A stretch of DNA of 64,000 bases from Portulaca oleracea (Eukaryota; Streptophyta; Magnoliopsida; Caryophyllales; Portulacaceae). The stretch lies in contig CM055881.1 of NCBI GenBank assembly GCA_029582165.1, positions 16,139,094-16,203,093 on the forward strand. The letters run 5' to 3'. The position numbers and the translations under genes are program-made. Shown one piece after another: positions 46,232 through 56,575 of the stretch (position 1 is the first letter of the stretch; each line of letters opens with the position of its first letter). The notes beneath the pieces were generated by a model that worked only from the letters and a program-made list of their open reading frames with translations, was not told the origin of the DNA and ran no database searches.

Positions 46232-46252
46232 AATTTGGCACGCCTGATGGGA
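46232..46252 (+). other. Primer-binding-site region
   Basis: AATTTGGCACGCCTGATGGG directly after the LTR end. Of the TTTGGCACGCC type seen in Tat-lineage elements. I do not assign the tRNA. Confidence 0.55.
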
Positions 46253-47063
46253 TATCTCTGCCTCTCATCTCTTTCTCCAAGAATTCAAATTCGGCCTTCG
46301 ATTCAAGCAACAGGATGGTTGTTAATATGGAAGGAAAAATAGCTGAACTTGAGGCTATGTTAAACATGCTCGCCAGGGAAAGTGAAGAGAAAGACAAGAA
46401 GATCAGCGAACAAAGTGAGCAGATCACCAAACTAATGAAGAAAATTGAGAAGCGTCCCTATCAAGACTCCGATGAAGATTCCGACAAAGAGGAATATGAC
46501 AAAGAGTCTTCCAAGGGTGATGGCGACGGGGAAGACAAGAAGAAAGACTCATTTCAGGATCAACGACTGTAGAGGATATTCAAAACTTAATTGCAAATGC
46601 AGTGAAGGCTCAACTCAGAGAAGGATCGGGAAAGAGTCACTTATACACGAAGCCATACACAAAAAGGATTGACACTCTTCAAATGCCACAGGGATATCAA
46701 CCCCCAAAGTTCAATCAATTTGATGGAAAGGGTAATCCCAAACAACACATTGCTCATTTCATTGAGACTTGTAGCAATGCCGGCACGGAAAGAGATCGAC
46801 TAGTCAAGCAGTTCGTTCGCTCTTTAAGAGGAATCGCGTTTGACTGGTATAGAGATTTGGAGCCCGAGTCTATCAACAGTTGGGAAGAAATGGAGCAAGA
46901 GTTTCTCAACAGGTTCTACTGCGCTCAACGGGTCTTCAGCATGACATAGTTGACAAACACCAAACAGTCGGAGGGCGAACCAGTACTTGATTATATCCAT
47001 CGTTGGAGGGCTCTTAGTCTTGAATGCAAGGATCACCTCACCGAAGCTTCAGTTGTTGATAAG

Positions 47064-47928
47064 TGATGCATAATGAATCGAAACTAATCCATTATACACG
47101 AAATGAAAACGGATCGTTCACAAGTAAGAACTTGTGATTGTTGATTTCTCAAAGAAACGAATGAAACGAATGGAAATGGGTATGAAACGAAAGGCTTGGA
47201 CGAGAATTCTAATGATCATGACAAGAATGACAATCAAGAGAAACAAAAGACTAATCAAAACGTACCAACAATGAAGAACAACACGACGAGATGAAGAAAC
47301 AAGATAGAATTTGGCAATGGAAACCTCCTTGATTTATATAGACGCACCACAATAAATTTGATATCCAACTCCTCCTTTGCACCATCCAAGATTGCTCCCT
47401 CTTGGAATAGAAGAGAAGATTTGATCGAAATCCCCTCAAGGAATTCGAATCCTAGCTAGAAATGCTAGAAACTAAAGCATGACAACTTTAGAGAGAATTG
47501 TGTATTATGATTCTATTGAATGAGATGTGTAATGAAGCACCCTAAGGGGTCTATTTATACTAGTTGGAAGCCCCCTTAGGCGTGTACAATCAAGAAACTA
47601 GGCCTCTTGAGGCTTACATCATCCTACATAAGTATGACATCATAAAGAAACAAGTAAACTATACTAGATTACAATTGATGATAACTCTCTCAATTCTTAT
47701 CCAAATTTCAAGATTCTTGAACCATATGAAAGCTCTATGAATGTAGTTTAATCCACTCTAGGATGATTTCCATGATAGCTTTATGGTTCTTGAGATAGAG
47801 AGCAAATCATCGTTCCTCCATGAATAAGACCACTCGAATGTAAACCCATTGTGATGATTTCAAGCTCTTTGTTGATGTAGCATAGCATTTGGCTTCCATG
47901 ATGGAGATTTGAGACCCAATCTACATCA
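47064..47928 (-). repeat. CRM-like 3' LTR
   Basis: Starts TGATGTAGATTGG (47928, minus strand) directly after the purine tract TAGGGGGGAA and ends ATTATGCATCA at 47064. TATA box TATAAATA at 47552-47559 on the minus strand. Confidence 0.93.
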
Positions 47929-48195
47929 TTCCCCCCTAGTTGAAAAGAGTTTGTCCTCAAACTAGGAAGTTCTTCTCCTTCTTGATAATAAGGTTTGAGA
48001 TCACTTACATTGAAAGTGCAACTTCCCTCATAACCTTCATCTAGTCTCAACTTATAAGCATTATCTCCGATCTTCTCAATGACTTCAAAAGGACCATCAC
48101 TTCTTGGTTTCAGTTTCCCTTTTCTTCTACTCGGAAACCTTTCTTTCTTGAGGTGTATCCATACCAAGTCTCCAGGTTTGAAATAACTTTCTTCC
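47781..48195 (-). pseudogene. Integrase C-terminal extension, out of frame with pol
   Basis: Minus-strand frame beginning about 48195 (ATG 48167) and ending at 47781. The opening WIHLKKERFPSRRKGKLKPR and PFEVIEKIGDNAYKL are the usual tail after chromovirus integrase. Then comes LRTNSFQLGGNDVD, a CRM-type C-terminal motif in place of a chromodomain. The last 48 codons or so lie inside the 3' LTR. A frameshift near 48195 separates it from the main pol frame, where the same DNA is read as an unrelated tail (SNLETWYGYTSRKKG). In CRM elements this region is thought to direct integration to centromeric chromatin. Confidence 0.8.
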
Positions 48196-51187
48196 TCTTT
48201 TGATTGACCTTCTTTTCAACCCTTTGGGTATACCTCATAATCTTTTCACGAACCTCCTCATGTAACTTCTTAATCTCCTCCACTCTCTTACTAGCTTCAA
48301 AACTGAATTTAGTTGATGTAGACATAGGAGATAAATCCATCGGCTTGAGAGGGTTCTTACCATACACAACTTCAAACGGAGATAACTTTGTAGCTCGATT
48401 TGGACTCCGATTATAAGCAAATTCAGCATGACTTAGCAAAGTATCCCAACTTTTCTTGTCCTTGCTCACCAAAGCTCGTAATAAGGCTCCCAACGTACGG
48501 TTGACAACTTCAGTTTGTCCATCCGTTTGGGGATGACATGTCGTGCTAAATTTGAGCTTTGTACCCAACATTTTCCATAAGGTAATCCAAAAATGACTAA
48601 GGAATTTCGAATCTCTATCACTCACCATAGTCTTTGGAATACCATGTAGCTTCACAACTTCTTCAAAGTAGAGATTTGCAACTTTAATAGCATCGTAGGT
48701 AGTATGGCAAGGAATGAAGTGTGCCATCTTTGAGAATCTATCAACAACAACCATAATAGAATCTTTCCCTCTTTGAGTCCTTGGTAGACCCACAACGAAG
48801 TCAAGACTCACATCTTCCCATGGATGGTAGGGGATAGGTAGAGGCGTGTATAACCTTTGTGGTAGAACATGAGACTTGGCAAGGTTGCAAGTCCCACATC
48901 TTTTTACAATATGCTCAACATCTTTGATCATGCTTGGCCAAAAATAATGATCTCTCATCATCAAATAAGTCTTCTCAATACCAAAGTGACCAGCTAGGGC
49001 TCCTCCATGAACCTCCATAATCAATAATTCACGCAAACTACTCCTTGGGATACAAAGTTGATTTCCTTTGAAAAGAAACCCTTCTTCAATATGAAACATC
49101 TCGTGTGGATGCTTCTTTGAGAGCTCAAATACTTCTTTGAAATCTTGATCATCCTCATACAAATCCTTAATATGATCAAATCCAACAACTTTTGAATCAA
49201 GAATATGTGTAAGCAAGTACCTTCTTGAAAGAGCATCGGCACCTTTATTCAAATGCCCGGCCTTGTGTTTGATCACAAATTGGAATGATTGCATGAACTC
49301 AACCCATTTGGCATGTCGTGGATTAAGTTTATGTTGCCCTTGGATGTATTTGAGAGCTTCGTGATCACTATGAAGAATAAACTCTCCACTTAGTAGATAA
49401 TGTCTCCAATGCTCAAGAGCTAGTATAATAGCATAGAACTCTTTGTCGTATGTGCTATACTTTCTCTTTGCCTCATTCAACTTCTCACTAAAATAAGCAA
49501 TTGGCCTTCCTTCTTGAGACAAAACCGCTCCAATACCAACACCACTTGCATCTACTTCAACTTCAAAGACTTTGTCAAAACATGGCAAGACAAGTATTGG
49601 TGCATTACAAAGCTTCTCTTTGATTACCTCAAACGCCCTTTCAGCACTTCTACTCCATTCAAACTCTTTATTTTTCAACAACTCGGTCATAGGAGCCATA
49701 ATAGTGCTAAAATTCTTGATAAATCTTCTATAGAAGGAAGCTAAACCATGAAATGATCGTACCTCATGGATGGACGTTGGTGTAGGCCATTCGTGTATAG
49801 CTTTGATCTTTCCTTGATCCACTTGAATACCATCTTGTGATAGCACATATCCAAGGAAGACGACCTTGGGTGAGAAGAAGGAACATTTCTCCATGTTTGC
49901 GTAGAGCTTCTCTTTCTCCAAGATACACATGACTAGCTCTAAATGCTTTACATGATCAAGCTCATTCTTACTATATACAAGAATGTCATCAAAGTACACT
50001 ACTACACATTTGCCAATCAAAGGCTTCAATACATGATTCATTAAGCGCATGAATGTAGAAGGTGCATTAGTAAGACCAAATGGCATGACTAACCATTCAT
50101 ATAGACCTTCTTTTGTCTTGAAAGCCGTTTTCCACTCATCACCTTCATGGATACGGATTTGGTGATATCCACTTCTCAAATCCACTTTGGAAAAGACAAT
50201 ACTCCCATATAACTCGTCAAGTAGATCCTCCAAGCGTGGAATAGGGAACCTATACTTGATAGTTATCTTGTTGATGGACCTACAATCCATACACATGCGT
50301 TGCGAACCATCTTTCTTTGGAACTAGTAACGCCGGAACGGCACATGGACTCATGCTAGGCCTTATCAAACCCTTTGAAAGTAGCTCATCAACTTGTTTTT
50401 GTACCTCTTGAGCTTCTTTAGGATTCATTCTATACGCCGCTTTGTTTGGAAGGATGGCTCCGGGAATGAGATCAATTTTGTGCTCTATCTCCCTTCTTGG
50501 TGGCAAACCATGTGGCATCTCTTTAGGGAACAAATGATTGAACCTCTTTAGGATGGGTTGGAGCCGTGGGTGTTCTCGAGTTGGGGAAGCTTGTTCCTCT
50601 TGCAAATTAGCCAAAATCAACTCCTTTTGCTCATGGAATTCATGTTGATCCGCTTTTAGCAAAGAAACAATATTGGACTCCTTCTCTTGCTCCTTTTGTT
50701 GGGGTGGCCGAATGATAGAAGAAGGTGGCAAAGGGGCCAATGTGATCTTCTTCTTGTTGATGGTGAAGGAATAAGTGTTCATTCTCCCATCATGTGTGAC
50801 GTACCTATCAAAAAGCCAAGGTCTCCCAAGCAAAATATGGCAAGCATCCATTGGTATTACATCACACCATATTTGATCTTTATAGCTCTTTCCAATGGAT
50901 AAAGATACAAGCACACGTTTATCAATCTTAATACCCTTCCCATGACTCAACCATTGTATATTGTAAGGAGAGGGATGAGAACTCACTTCTAACTTCAATT
51001 TTTCAACCATTGTAGTGGAAGCCGCATTAGTACAACTACCACCATCTATAATGAGTGAACATACCTTCCCTTGAACCGTACATCTAGTATGGAAGATAGT
51101 TTCACGTTGCTCCAATTCATTTGGTGTAGAAGCCACGCTTAATGCCCTCCTCAACACAAGTAATTCTCCATCATCCGCTTCTTCCAC
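48110..51187 (-). CDS. pol: Pol polyprotein: protease, RT, RNase H, integrase
   Basis: 1025 codons without interruption. Protease active site near residue 48 (LIIDGGSC: Asp kept, the next residue Gly where other families have Thr or Ser). Reverse transcriptase about 250-460 with VDLRSGYHQ (335-343) and the catalytic YFDD (398-401). RNase H about 535-655 with Asp546, Glu583, Asp608, Asp651. Integrase zinc finger H727, H734, C764, C767, and core Asp796, Asp857, Glu893 with 35 residues between the last two. All catalytic residues are present. The true polyprotein starts upstream in gag: the frame is open before Met1 and holds the zinc knuckle at about 51310-51360. The end is altered by a frameshift near 48195. 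It would copy RNA into DNA and integrate it. Confidence 0.93.
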   Translation of the reverse strand: MEEADDGELLVLRRALSVASTPNELEQRETIFHTRCTVQGKVCSLIIDGGSCTNAASTTMVEKLKLEVSSHPSPYNIQWLSHGKGIKIDKRVLVSLSIGKSYKDQIWCDVIPMDACHILLGRPWLFDRYVTHDGRMNTYSFTINKKKITLAPLPPSSIIRPPQQKEQEKESNIVSLLKADQHEFHEQKELILANLQEEQASPTREHPRLQPILKRFNHLFPKEMPHGLPPRREIEHKIDLIPGAILPNKAAYRMNPKEAQEVQKQVDELLSKGLIRPSMSPCAVPALLVPKKDGSQRMCMDCRSINKITIKYRFPIPRLEDLLDELYGSIVFSKVDLRSGYHQIRIHEGDEWKTAFKTKEGLYEWLVMPFGLTNAPSTFMRLMNHVLKPLIGKCVVVYFDDILVYSKNELDHVKHLELVMCILEKEKLYANMEKCSFFSPKVVFLGYVLSQDGIQVDQGKIKAIHEWPTPTSIHEVRSFHGLASFYRRFIKNFSTIMAPMTELLKNKEFEWSRSAERAFEVIKEKLCNAPILVLPCFDKVFEVEVDASGVGIGAVLSQEGRPIAYFSEKLNEAKRKYSTYDKEFYAIILALEHWRHYLLSGEFILHSDHEALKYIQGQHKLNPRHAKWVEFMQSFQFVIKHKAGHLNKGADALSRRYLLTHILDSKVVGFDHIKDLYEDDQDFKEVFELSKKHPHEMFHIEEGFLFKGNQLCIPRSSLRELLIMEVHGGALAGHFGIEKTYLMMRDHYFWPSMIKDVEHIVKRCGTCNLAKSHVLPQRLYTPLPIPYHPWEDVSLDFVVGLPRTQRGKDSIMVVVDRFSKMAHFIPCHTTYDAIKVANLYFEEVVKLHGIPKTMVSDRDSKFLSHFWITLWKMLGTKLKFSTTCHPQTDGQTEVVNRTLGALLRALVSKDKKSWDTLLSHAEFAYNRSPNRATKLSPFEVVYGKNPLKPMDLSPMSTSTKFSFEASKRVEEIKKLHEEVREKIMRYTQRVEKKVNQKRKKVISNLETWYGYTSRKKGFRVEEKGN

Positions 51188-51297
51188 ATTTTCCTCTTCA
51201 CAAACGTCATTCTCCTCCTCAAGTTGCTCTTCTTCATATTCACTTTCATAGCAACTTGGTTCAACATATAAAGCACTTTGATACTCAACAAGAGAGA

Positions 51298-52263
51298 CTA
51301 CACGTTTGTTAGGACATTCGGATGCGATATGGCCCCATCCTTGGCACCTAAAACATCTTCTTGGAGGTAATGTCCTTGGTTCTTGGACATGGGGTTTGGA
51401 TGGGGGATTTTGTGGCTGATTTTGTGGGGTTTTTCCATATGGTTTTTGGGAGGATGGGGGCTGATTTTGTGGAGTTTTGTATTGTGTTTGGGTAGGTGAA
51501 CGTATGGTATAAGGTTGGATTGTGTAGGGTACGTTCTCATGGTATCTTTTCCTCTTTCTTTCCTTTGCCTTTCTACTTTCAAGGCCAAAGTACTTAATTC
51601 ATCCAATGATTGATAAGAATGTAACTCAACAATATTACGTATCCAATCATTTAAACCCATTAGAAAATGTACCAAAACTTGTGGCTCATTCTCCTTCAAA
51701 TCACAACGCCAAAGGAGATGTTCAGACTCCTTGGTATACTCTTCCACCGATTTGGATCCTTGAACTAGCTTTTGGAGCTTGACATAATTGTCTTGGACGT
51801 AGCTTTGGGGTAGAAACTTGCCTTGCAATTTGGACTTCATCTTTTCCCATGAACGAATTTTGTCCTTTCCCTTTGCTTGTCGCTTCTTTTGCAAGTTGGT
51901 CCACCAAATAGAAGCATGCTTTCTCAACTTCAATGCTACATACTTCACTTTTAGTTCATCATTAACTTCTTTCAAATCAAACACTCTTTCGACCGTTTGA
52001 ATCCAATCAAGAAATACCTCCGGATCTAAACTACCATCAAATTCGGGTATTTCAACTCTAAAATCAAAACGTTCACCCCTTCTTGAGAATGGACTAGGCG
52101 TGCCATATGAAGCTTCTTCATTATACTCCTTTTGTAAAGCACGATTCAAATCCATATAGGTCTTTAATTGTTTTTGCAACATTTCAATTTGCAACCTCAT
52201 AGCGTCGGCATTCTTGGGTGAACTAGTTTGAGACTCGTCCATTTGATTCAATCTTGATGTCAA
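51298..52263 (-). pseudogene. gag: CRM-like gag, frameshifted near its C terminus
   Basis: Starts ATG 52263 after a 380-bp leader. Residues 30-60 predict a coiled coil. Residues 75-235 are the gag core (FDGSLDPEVFLDWIQTVERV, then KGKFLPQSYVQDNY-like and VEEYTKESEHLLWRCDL). After KVERQRKERG the frame shifts (near 51550) into a Pro/Lys/His-rich nonsense tail ending at 51298. In the correct phase, which is that of pol, the same DNA encodes a normal zinc knuckle (CFRCQGWGHIASEC). So gag and pol were one continuous frame, as in chromoviruses, now broken by one indel. Confidence 0.85.
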
Positions 52264-52647
52264 ATTAGAACTCTCGTAGGGTAAGGGACGGATTTGGCTA
52301 GGTTTGTGTTTGGTTTTAGGGTTCTTTGTGGGGCTTAAGGTTCTTTATGAATTCTTGATGAATTCTTGATGAGTTCTTGATGGGTTCTTGATGGGTTCTT
52401 GATGGGTTCTTGATGATTTCTTGGAAGAACTCAAGGGTGGCGTGTGAATGTGATGGGGTAAGGGACGGATTTGGCTAGGTTAGTGTTTGGTTTTAGGGTT
52501 TTTGTGGAGCTTAAGGTTCTTGATGAATTCTTGATGAATTCTTGATGAGTTCTTGATGAGTTCTTGGAAGAACTCAAGGGTGGCGTGTGATTGTGATGAA
52601 AACAAGGTGTAAAACAATGCAAGAAACGAGAGATATCAACAAGCTAA
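52264..52647 (-). other. CRM-like leader with internal repeats
   Basis: About 175 bp present twice (52278-52450, 52455-52590), each containing GGACGGATTTGGCTAGGTT and a run of TTCTTGATGRR 12-mers. Untranslated. Confidence 0.75.
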
Positions 52648-52660
52648 GCTCTGATACCAC
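52648..52660 (-). other. Initiator-Met tRNA primer binding site
   Basis: GTGGTATCAGAGC on the minus strand, three bases after the 5' LTR end. Confidence 0.92.
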
Positions 52661-52663
52661 TTT

Positions 52664-53527
52664 TGATGCATAATGAATCAAAACTAATCCATTAACACGA
52701 AATGAAAACGGATCGTTCACAAGTAAGAACTTGTGATTGTTGATTTCTCAAAGAAACGAATGAAACGAATGGAAATGGGTATGAAACGAAAGGCTTGGAC
52801 GAGAATTCTAATGATCATGACAAGAATGACAATCAAGAGAAACAAAAGACTAATCAAAACGTACCAACAATGAAGAACAACACGACGAGATGAAGAAACA
52901 AGATAGAATTTGGCAATGGAAACCTCCTTGATTGATATAGACGCACCACAATCAATTTGATATCCAACTCCTCCTTTGCACCATCCAAGATTGCTCCCTC
53001 TTGGAATAGAAGAGAAGATTTGATCGAAATCCCCTCAAGGAATTCGAATCCTAGCTAGAAATGCTAGAAACTAAAGCATGACAACTTTAGAGAGAATTGT
53101 GTATTATGATTCTATTGAATGAGATGTGTAATGAAGCACCCTAAGGGGTCTATTTATACTAGTTGGAAGCCCCCTTAGGCGTGTACAATCAAGAAACTAG
53201 GCCTCTTGAGGCTTACATCATCCTACATAAGTATGACATCATAAAGAAACAAGTAAACTATACTAGATTACAATTGATGATAACTCTCTCAATTCTTATC
53301 CAAATTTCAAGATTCTTGAACCATATGAAAGCTCTATGAATGTAGTTTAATCCACTCTAGGATGACTTCCATGATAGCTTTATGGTTCTTGAGATAGAGA
53401 GCAAATCATCGTTCCTCCATGAATAAGACCACTCGAATGTAAACCCATTGTGATGATTTCAAGCTCTTTGTTCATGTAGCTTAGCATTTGGCTTCCATGA
53501 TGGAGATTTGAGACCCAATCTACATCA
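52664..53527 (-). repeat. CRM-like 5' LTR
   Basis: Near-identical to 47064-47928. TATA box at 53151-53158 (minus strand). Confidence 0.93.
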
Positions 53528-54989
53528 ATATGTGTGCTCAAGGTATGCACTGGGAGTTACTTTACGTCCTCAAGATGGTCAAGCCTAAAACATTTCAAGA
53601 GTTGGCGACCAAGGCATATGATATGGAGATTACCAAAGCAAGTCAACGGGGAAGGAATTCATCTTCATCTGAATCAAGGAATGGTGCTAGTGGGTTTAAG
53701 AAGAATGGCAAGTCACCGAAGACTTCAACAGAGGAGTTCATGGCTATTTCAATGTGTGAACTAGTGAGCATCTCTACTAAACCTAAACCTAAAAGGGAGA
53801 AATTCACTTCATCGAAAGATACTGAAAAGAAGCGCCCTACACTAAAGGATCTTCAAGAAAAGAAGTACCCATTTCCATACTCAGATTTATCAGGAATGCT
53901 CGACAACCTATTAGAGACAGGAGTTATCGAACTTCCACAACCAAAGAGGCCGGATGAAGTGGGAAGAACTACCGATCCAAGATACTGTCGTTATCATAGG
54001 GTAGTCAGTCACCTTCTAGAAAAGTGTATCATACTCAAGGATTGGATAATGAGACTAGTTGAAGATGGGCAAATCATACTGGACTTGGATGATAACGTCG
54101 AGGTTAATTATGTTTTAGCACAGCCAATTCCGGTCGAAAGGAAGGAATTCATGATAATTCATTTTGGACGTCAAAAACCAGTTCCCGTTCCTGTGCTAGT
54201 CCATGCCTCTCAAGATGAGCCTAAGCCTGAGCATGTATTAAAAGTTCCTGATGGAGATGAAGAATGGATCATAACCACTCGAAGGAGGGGTAGGGGGCAG
54301 AGAGAAGTCCAAACAACATCGCCTCGTCAAAGTAAGCGACAAAGGAGAAGTAGCAATCCTCAACCTTCGATGGAGAGCAAAAGGCTTGGAGTCATCAAGA
54401 AACAAGGAGTGGTTCAACTGAGTTGCCTGAGCGATGCCCTCATGTTCCTGTCACACTGGAGGAATACTTTCCGAAGTACTTCTTTGGAGAAGCTAACAAT
54501 GTTGCAGCTGTGAACATGGTTTCTTGCTTTGAGATCGAGGAAGATGACAACGAAGGAATGGAGTATCATCCTAAGTCAAATCTCTCCGTGTTCGACAGGT
54601 TGGAATGGCCAGCTTCCCGCAAGCAAACATTTGTCTTTGAGCGGATAGGGTGTCGAGGAAAGCGCAAAGCTTCAGTTTTTAGACAGATCAAGGATGGTTC
54701 GATATCAAAGCCTTTTGTATTTTCAAGGATCAGATAGGCTAAAGAGGTCCCAAAGTCACAACCTAGCCAAGAAAGAAGTTCTGCATTCAGCCGCCTAGGG
54801 GTCATCAATGAAGTTCAAAGCTTCATCCCATCTCGCATGAATCGCTGTTCAACGTTGGAGGTCAAGATTGAAGGATTCCTTAGAGTGAAGAGACGCACTG
54901 TGATCTTCACCAGTCATCAAAGCAAAGACAACGTCGACATGGAGCTTGAGCGAGAGGAGACGTTTTCTTCTGCCGAAGCCAAAATCTAG

Positions 54990-55279
54990 GGAAATGAAGA
55001 TGTAGCTCCCGAGCAAGAGCCTAAACTATTCACCAAAAAAAAAAGAAGGTTTCATTTTCAGTTCATTTGCATTTAAGTTCCTTTCAGTTTTATCGTTATA
55101 ATACTCCTGGCCCTCAAGAGTATTAACTGTGTACGGCTAAATTAATAAATAAAATTCTCCATTTCTCCTTTTTTTAAATTTAAACTACGTTTGGCTTGAT
55201 CCTTATGGGTGGCGCATCTATTAAGGTACATAGGCAATTTGAGTCTAGGCTCAGATACAACCATACTAAAAAAAAAAAA
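54990..55279 (+). other. Start of the 3' UTR, no gene
   Basis: AT-rich, with two poly-A tracts (about 55036 and 55268) and no frame. Confidence 0.5.
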
Positions 55280-56130
55280 AAAAGCTCCTTCACAAGTCAA
55301 AATTCAAGACTTCCAAGTGATCCAAATTAAGACTCACAAGTTAAAAATTCAAGACTTCCAAGTCATCCTCATCAAGACTCACAAGTCAAAAATTCAAGAC
55401 TTCCAAGTTATCCTCATCAAGAATCATAAGTCAAAGTTCAAGACTTTCAAGTCAAAGACTCTCAAGTCACCAAAGTTAAAGACTCCTAAGTCGAAATTGA
55501 AGACTTTCAAGTCAAGGTCTCCCAAGTCAATCAAATAAAAGACTTTCAAGTCAACAAATTTCAAGACTCTGAAGTTACCAAATTCATTGACTTCCAAGTC
55601 AACAAAAATTAAAGAATTCTAAGTCAACAAAAATTCTAGACTTTCAAATCAATAAATTTCAAGACTCTTGAGTCACCAGGTCCCTTGACTGCCAAGTCAA
55701 CAACAAGACAAAGACTTCCAAGTCAGTCAAATCTCGCATCAACAAGTCTCCTAACTCCCAAGTCGATAAAATGGAAGACTTACAAGTCAACCAAATTCAA
55801 ATCAACAAAACACAAGGACTCACAAGTCAAGAAAAAAATCACGACTCCCAAGTCAATAAAGTTCGAGATTTACATGTCAACAATGCATACGACTCCCAGG
55901 TCAGCAAATCCAAAGACTTTTAGGTCAACAAACTTCAAGACTCTTAAGTCATCAAACCCACCGACTTCCATGTCATCAAAAATTGAAGACTTTCAAGTCA
56001 GCCAAATTCAAGACTACCAAGTCGTCAAAGTCAAATTTTAAAGACTTTTACGTCATCACAATAAAGACTCTCAAGTCAAAAGTACAAGAAATAGACTGAC
56101 TTCCAAGTCATTATGATTGTAGGCTTTCAA
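55280..56130 (+). repeat. Minisatellite with GACTTnCAAGTC core
   Basis: More than 30 imperfect units of about 20-30 bp, most containing GACTT or GACTC, two or three bases, then AAGTC (GACTTCCAAGTC, GACTTTCAAGTC, GACTCCCAAGTC). Each core is a small inverted repeat. The Lys/Ser/Thr-rich frames here are by-products. Located in the 3' UTR, where Tat elements often carry tandem repeats. Confidence 0.9.
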
Positions 56131-56575
56131 GACGCACTCTACTTGCCATGATCTTCATGTCAGTGGTTTACTTCAAGTAAGCACCATCAATGGAATACTC
56201 AAGCTGGTTAGCAACTTCCTTCAAGCATGCAATGTGGGGGCATCGTAATCGTGTCGGCCGACTTCCGCTCCAAGAGGATGTCATCATCCTTCAAATCAGC
56301 GGTACACTCCTTTGGCTAAGTGGTAGACTCTTTCAAGCTGGTGACATCGACGTCTGATTCAATTCAATAATGGGGGCAAGCCAGTTGTCGATGTCCTTTC
56401 TTTCAATCGATGACGCTTGTAGCCGAGAATAGACCAGTTGGCTTATTGTGGTTCTTCAGAAGAAAGTCCGACTGACCCATCATGGCTGGACAAAGAATTC
56501 AAGTTCGCTCTTCATAACACATAGACGATAAAAAGTTCAGGAGAAGTAATCTACGGAAGCTGAGGTGGTGCGACG
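56131..56575 (+). other. 3' UTR between the two arrays, no gene
   Basis: Unique-looking sequence without a frame. It includes CAATAATGGGGGCAAG near 56366, a purine-rich word that could be a secondary polypurine tract. Confidence 0.4.

Larger units (their letters stand above)
47064..53527 (-). mobile_element. CRM-like chromovirus (Ty3/gypsy), young, two frameshifts
   Basis: 6464 bp on the minus strand. LTRs of 864 and 865 bp differ at about seven sites by eye. Target duplication ATAAG / ATATG (one mismatch). Primer site for initiator-Met tRNA (52648-52660), gag, protease-RT-RNase H-integrase frame, and a C-terminal extension running into the 3' LTR. The protease style (DGG with SCTN), the integrase tail and the LRTNSFQ-type C-terminal motif point to the CRM (centromeric) clade. 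Inserted in the gag of the 17-kb element. Confidence 0.9.
46315..54989 (+). pseudogene. gag: Tat-like gag, split by a CRM-like insertion
   Basis: The first part (46315-47063) starts with a coiled-coil-like N terminus (MVVNMEGKIAELEAMLNMLA) and an acidic stretch. It changes frame near 46550 and continues with the gag core (PPKFNQFDGKGNPKQHIAHF, then FVRSLRGIAFDWYRDLEPES). It meets a TAG at 46947 where relatives have a sense codon, and is cut at 47063. The second part (53528-54989) resumes in phase with the core (MHWELLYVLKMVKPKTF). It has the Tat-type zinc knuckle CX2HX4HX4C (CRYHRVVSHLLEKC), a basic Arg-rich region, a frameshift near 54410, and a tail with repeated VFxRI motifs. RNA-packaging protein, now dead. 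No protease or RT follows. Confidence 0.85.

Noticed and set aside
55209..56041. Lys/Ser/Thr-rich proteins
   Set aside because: Frames across the GACTTnCAAGTC minisatellite; composition follows the repeat.
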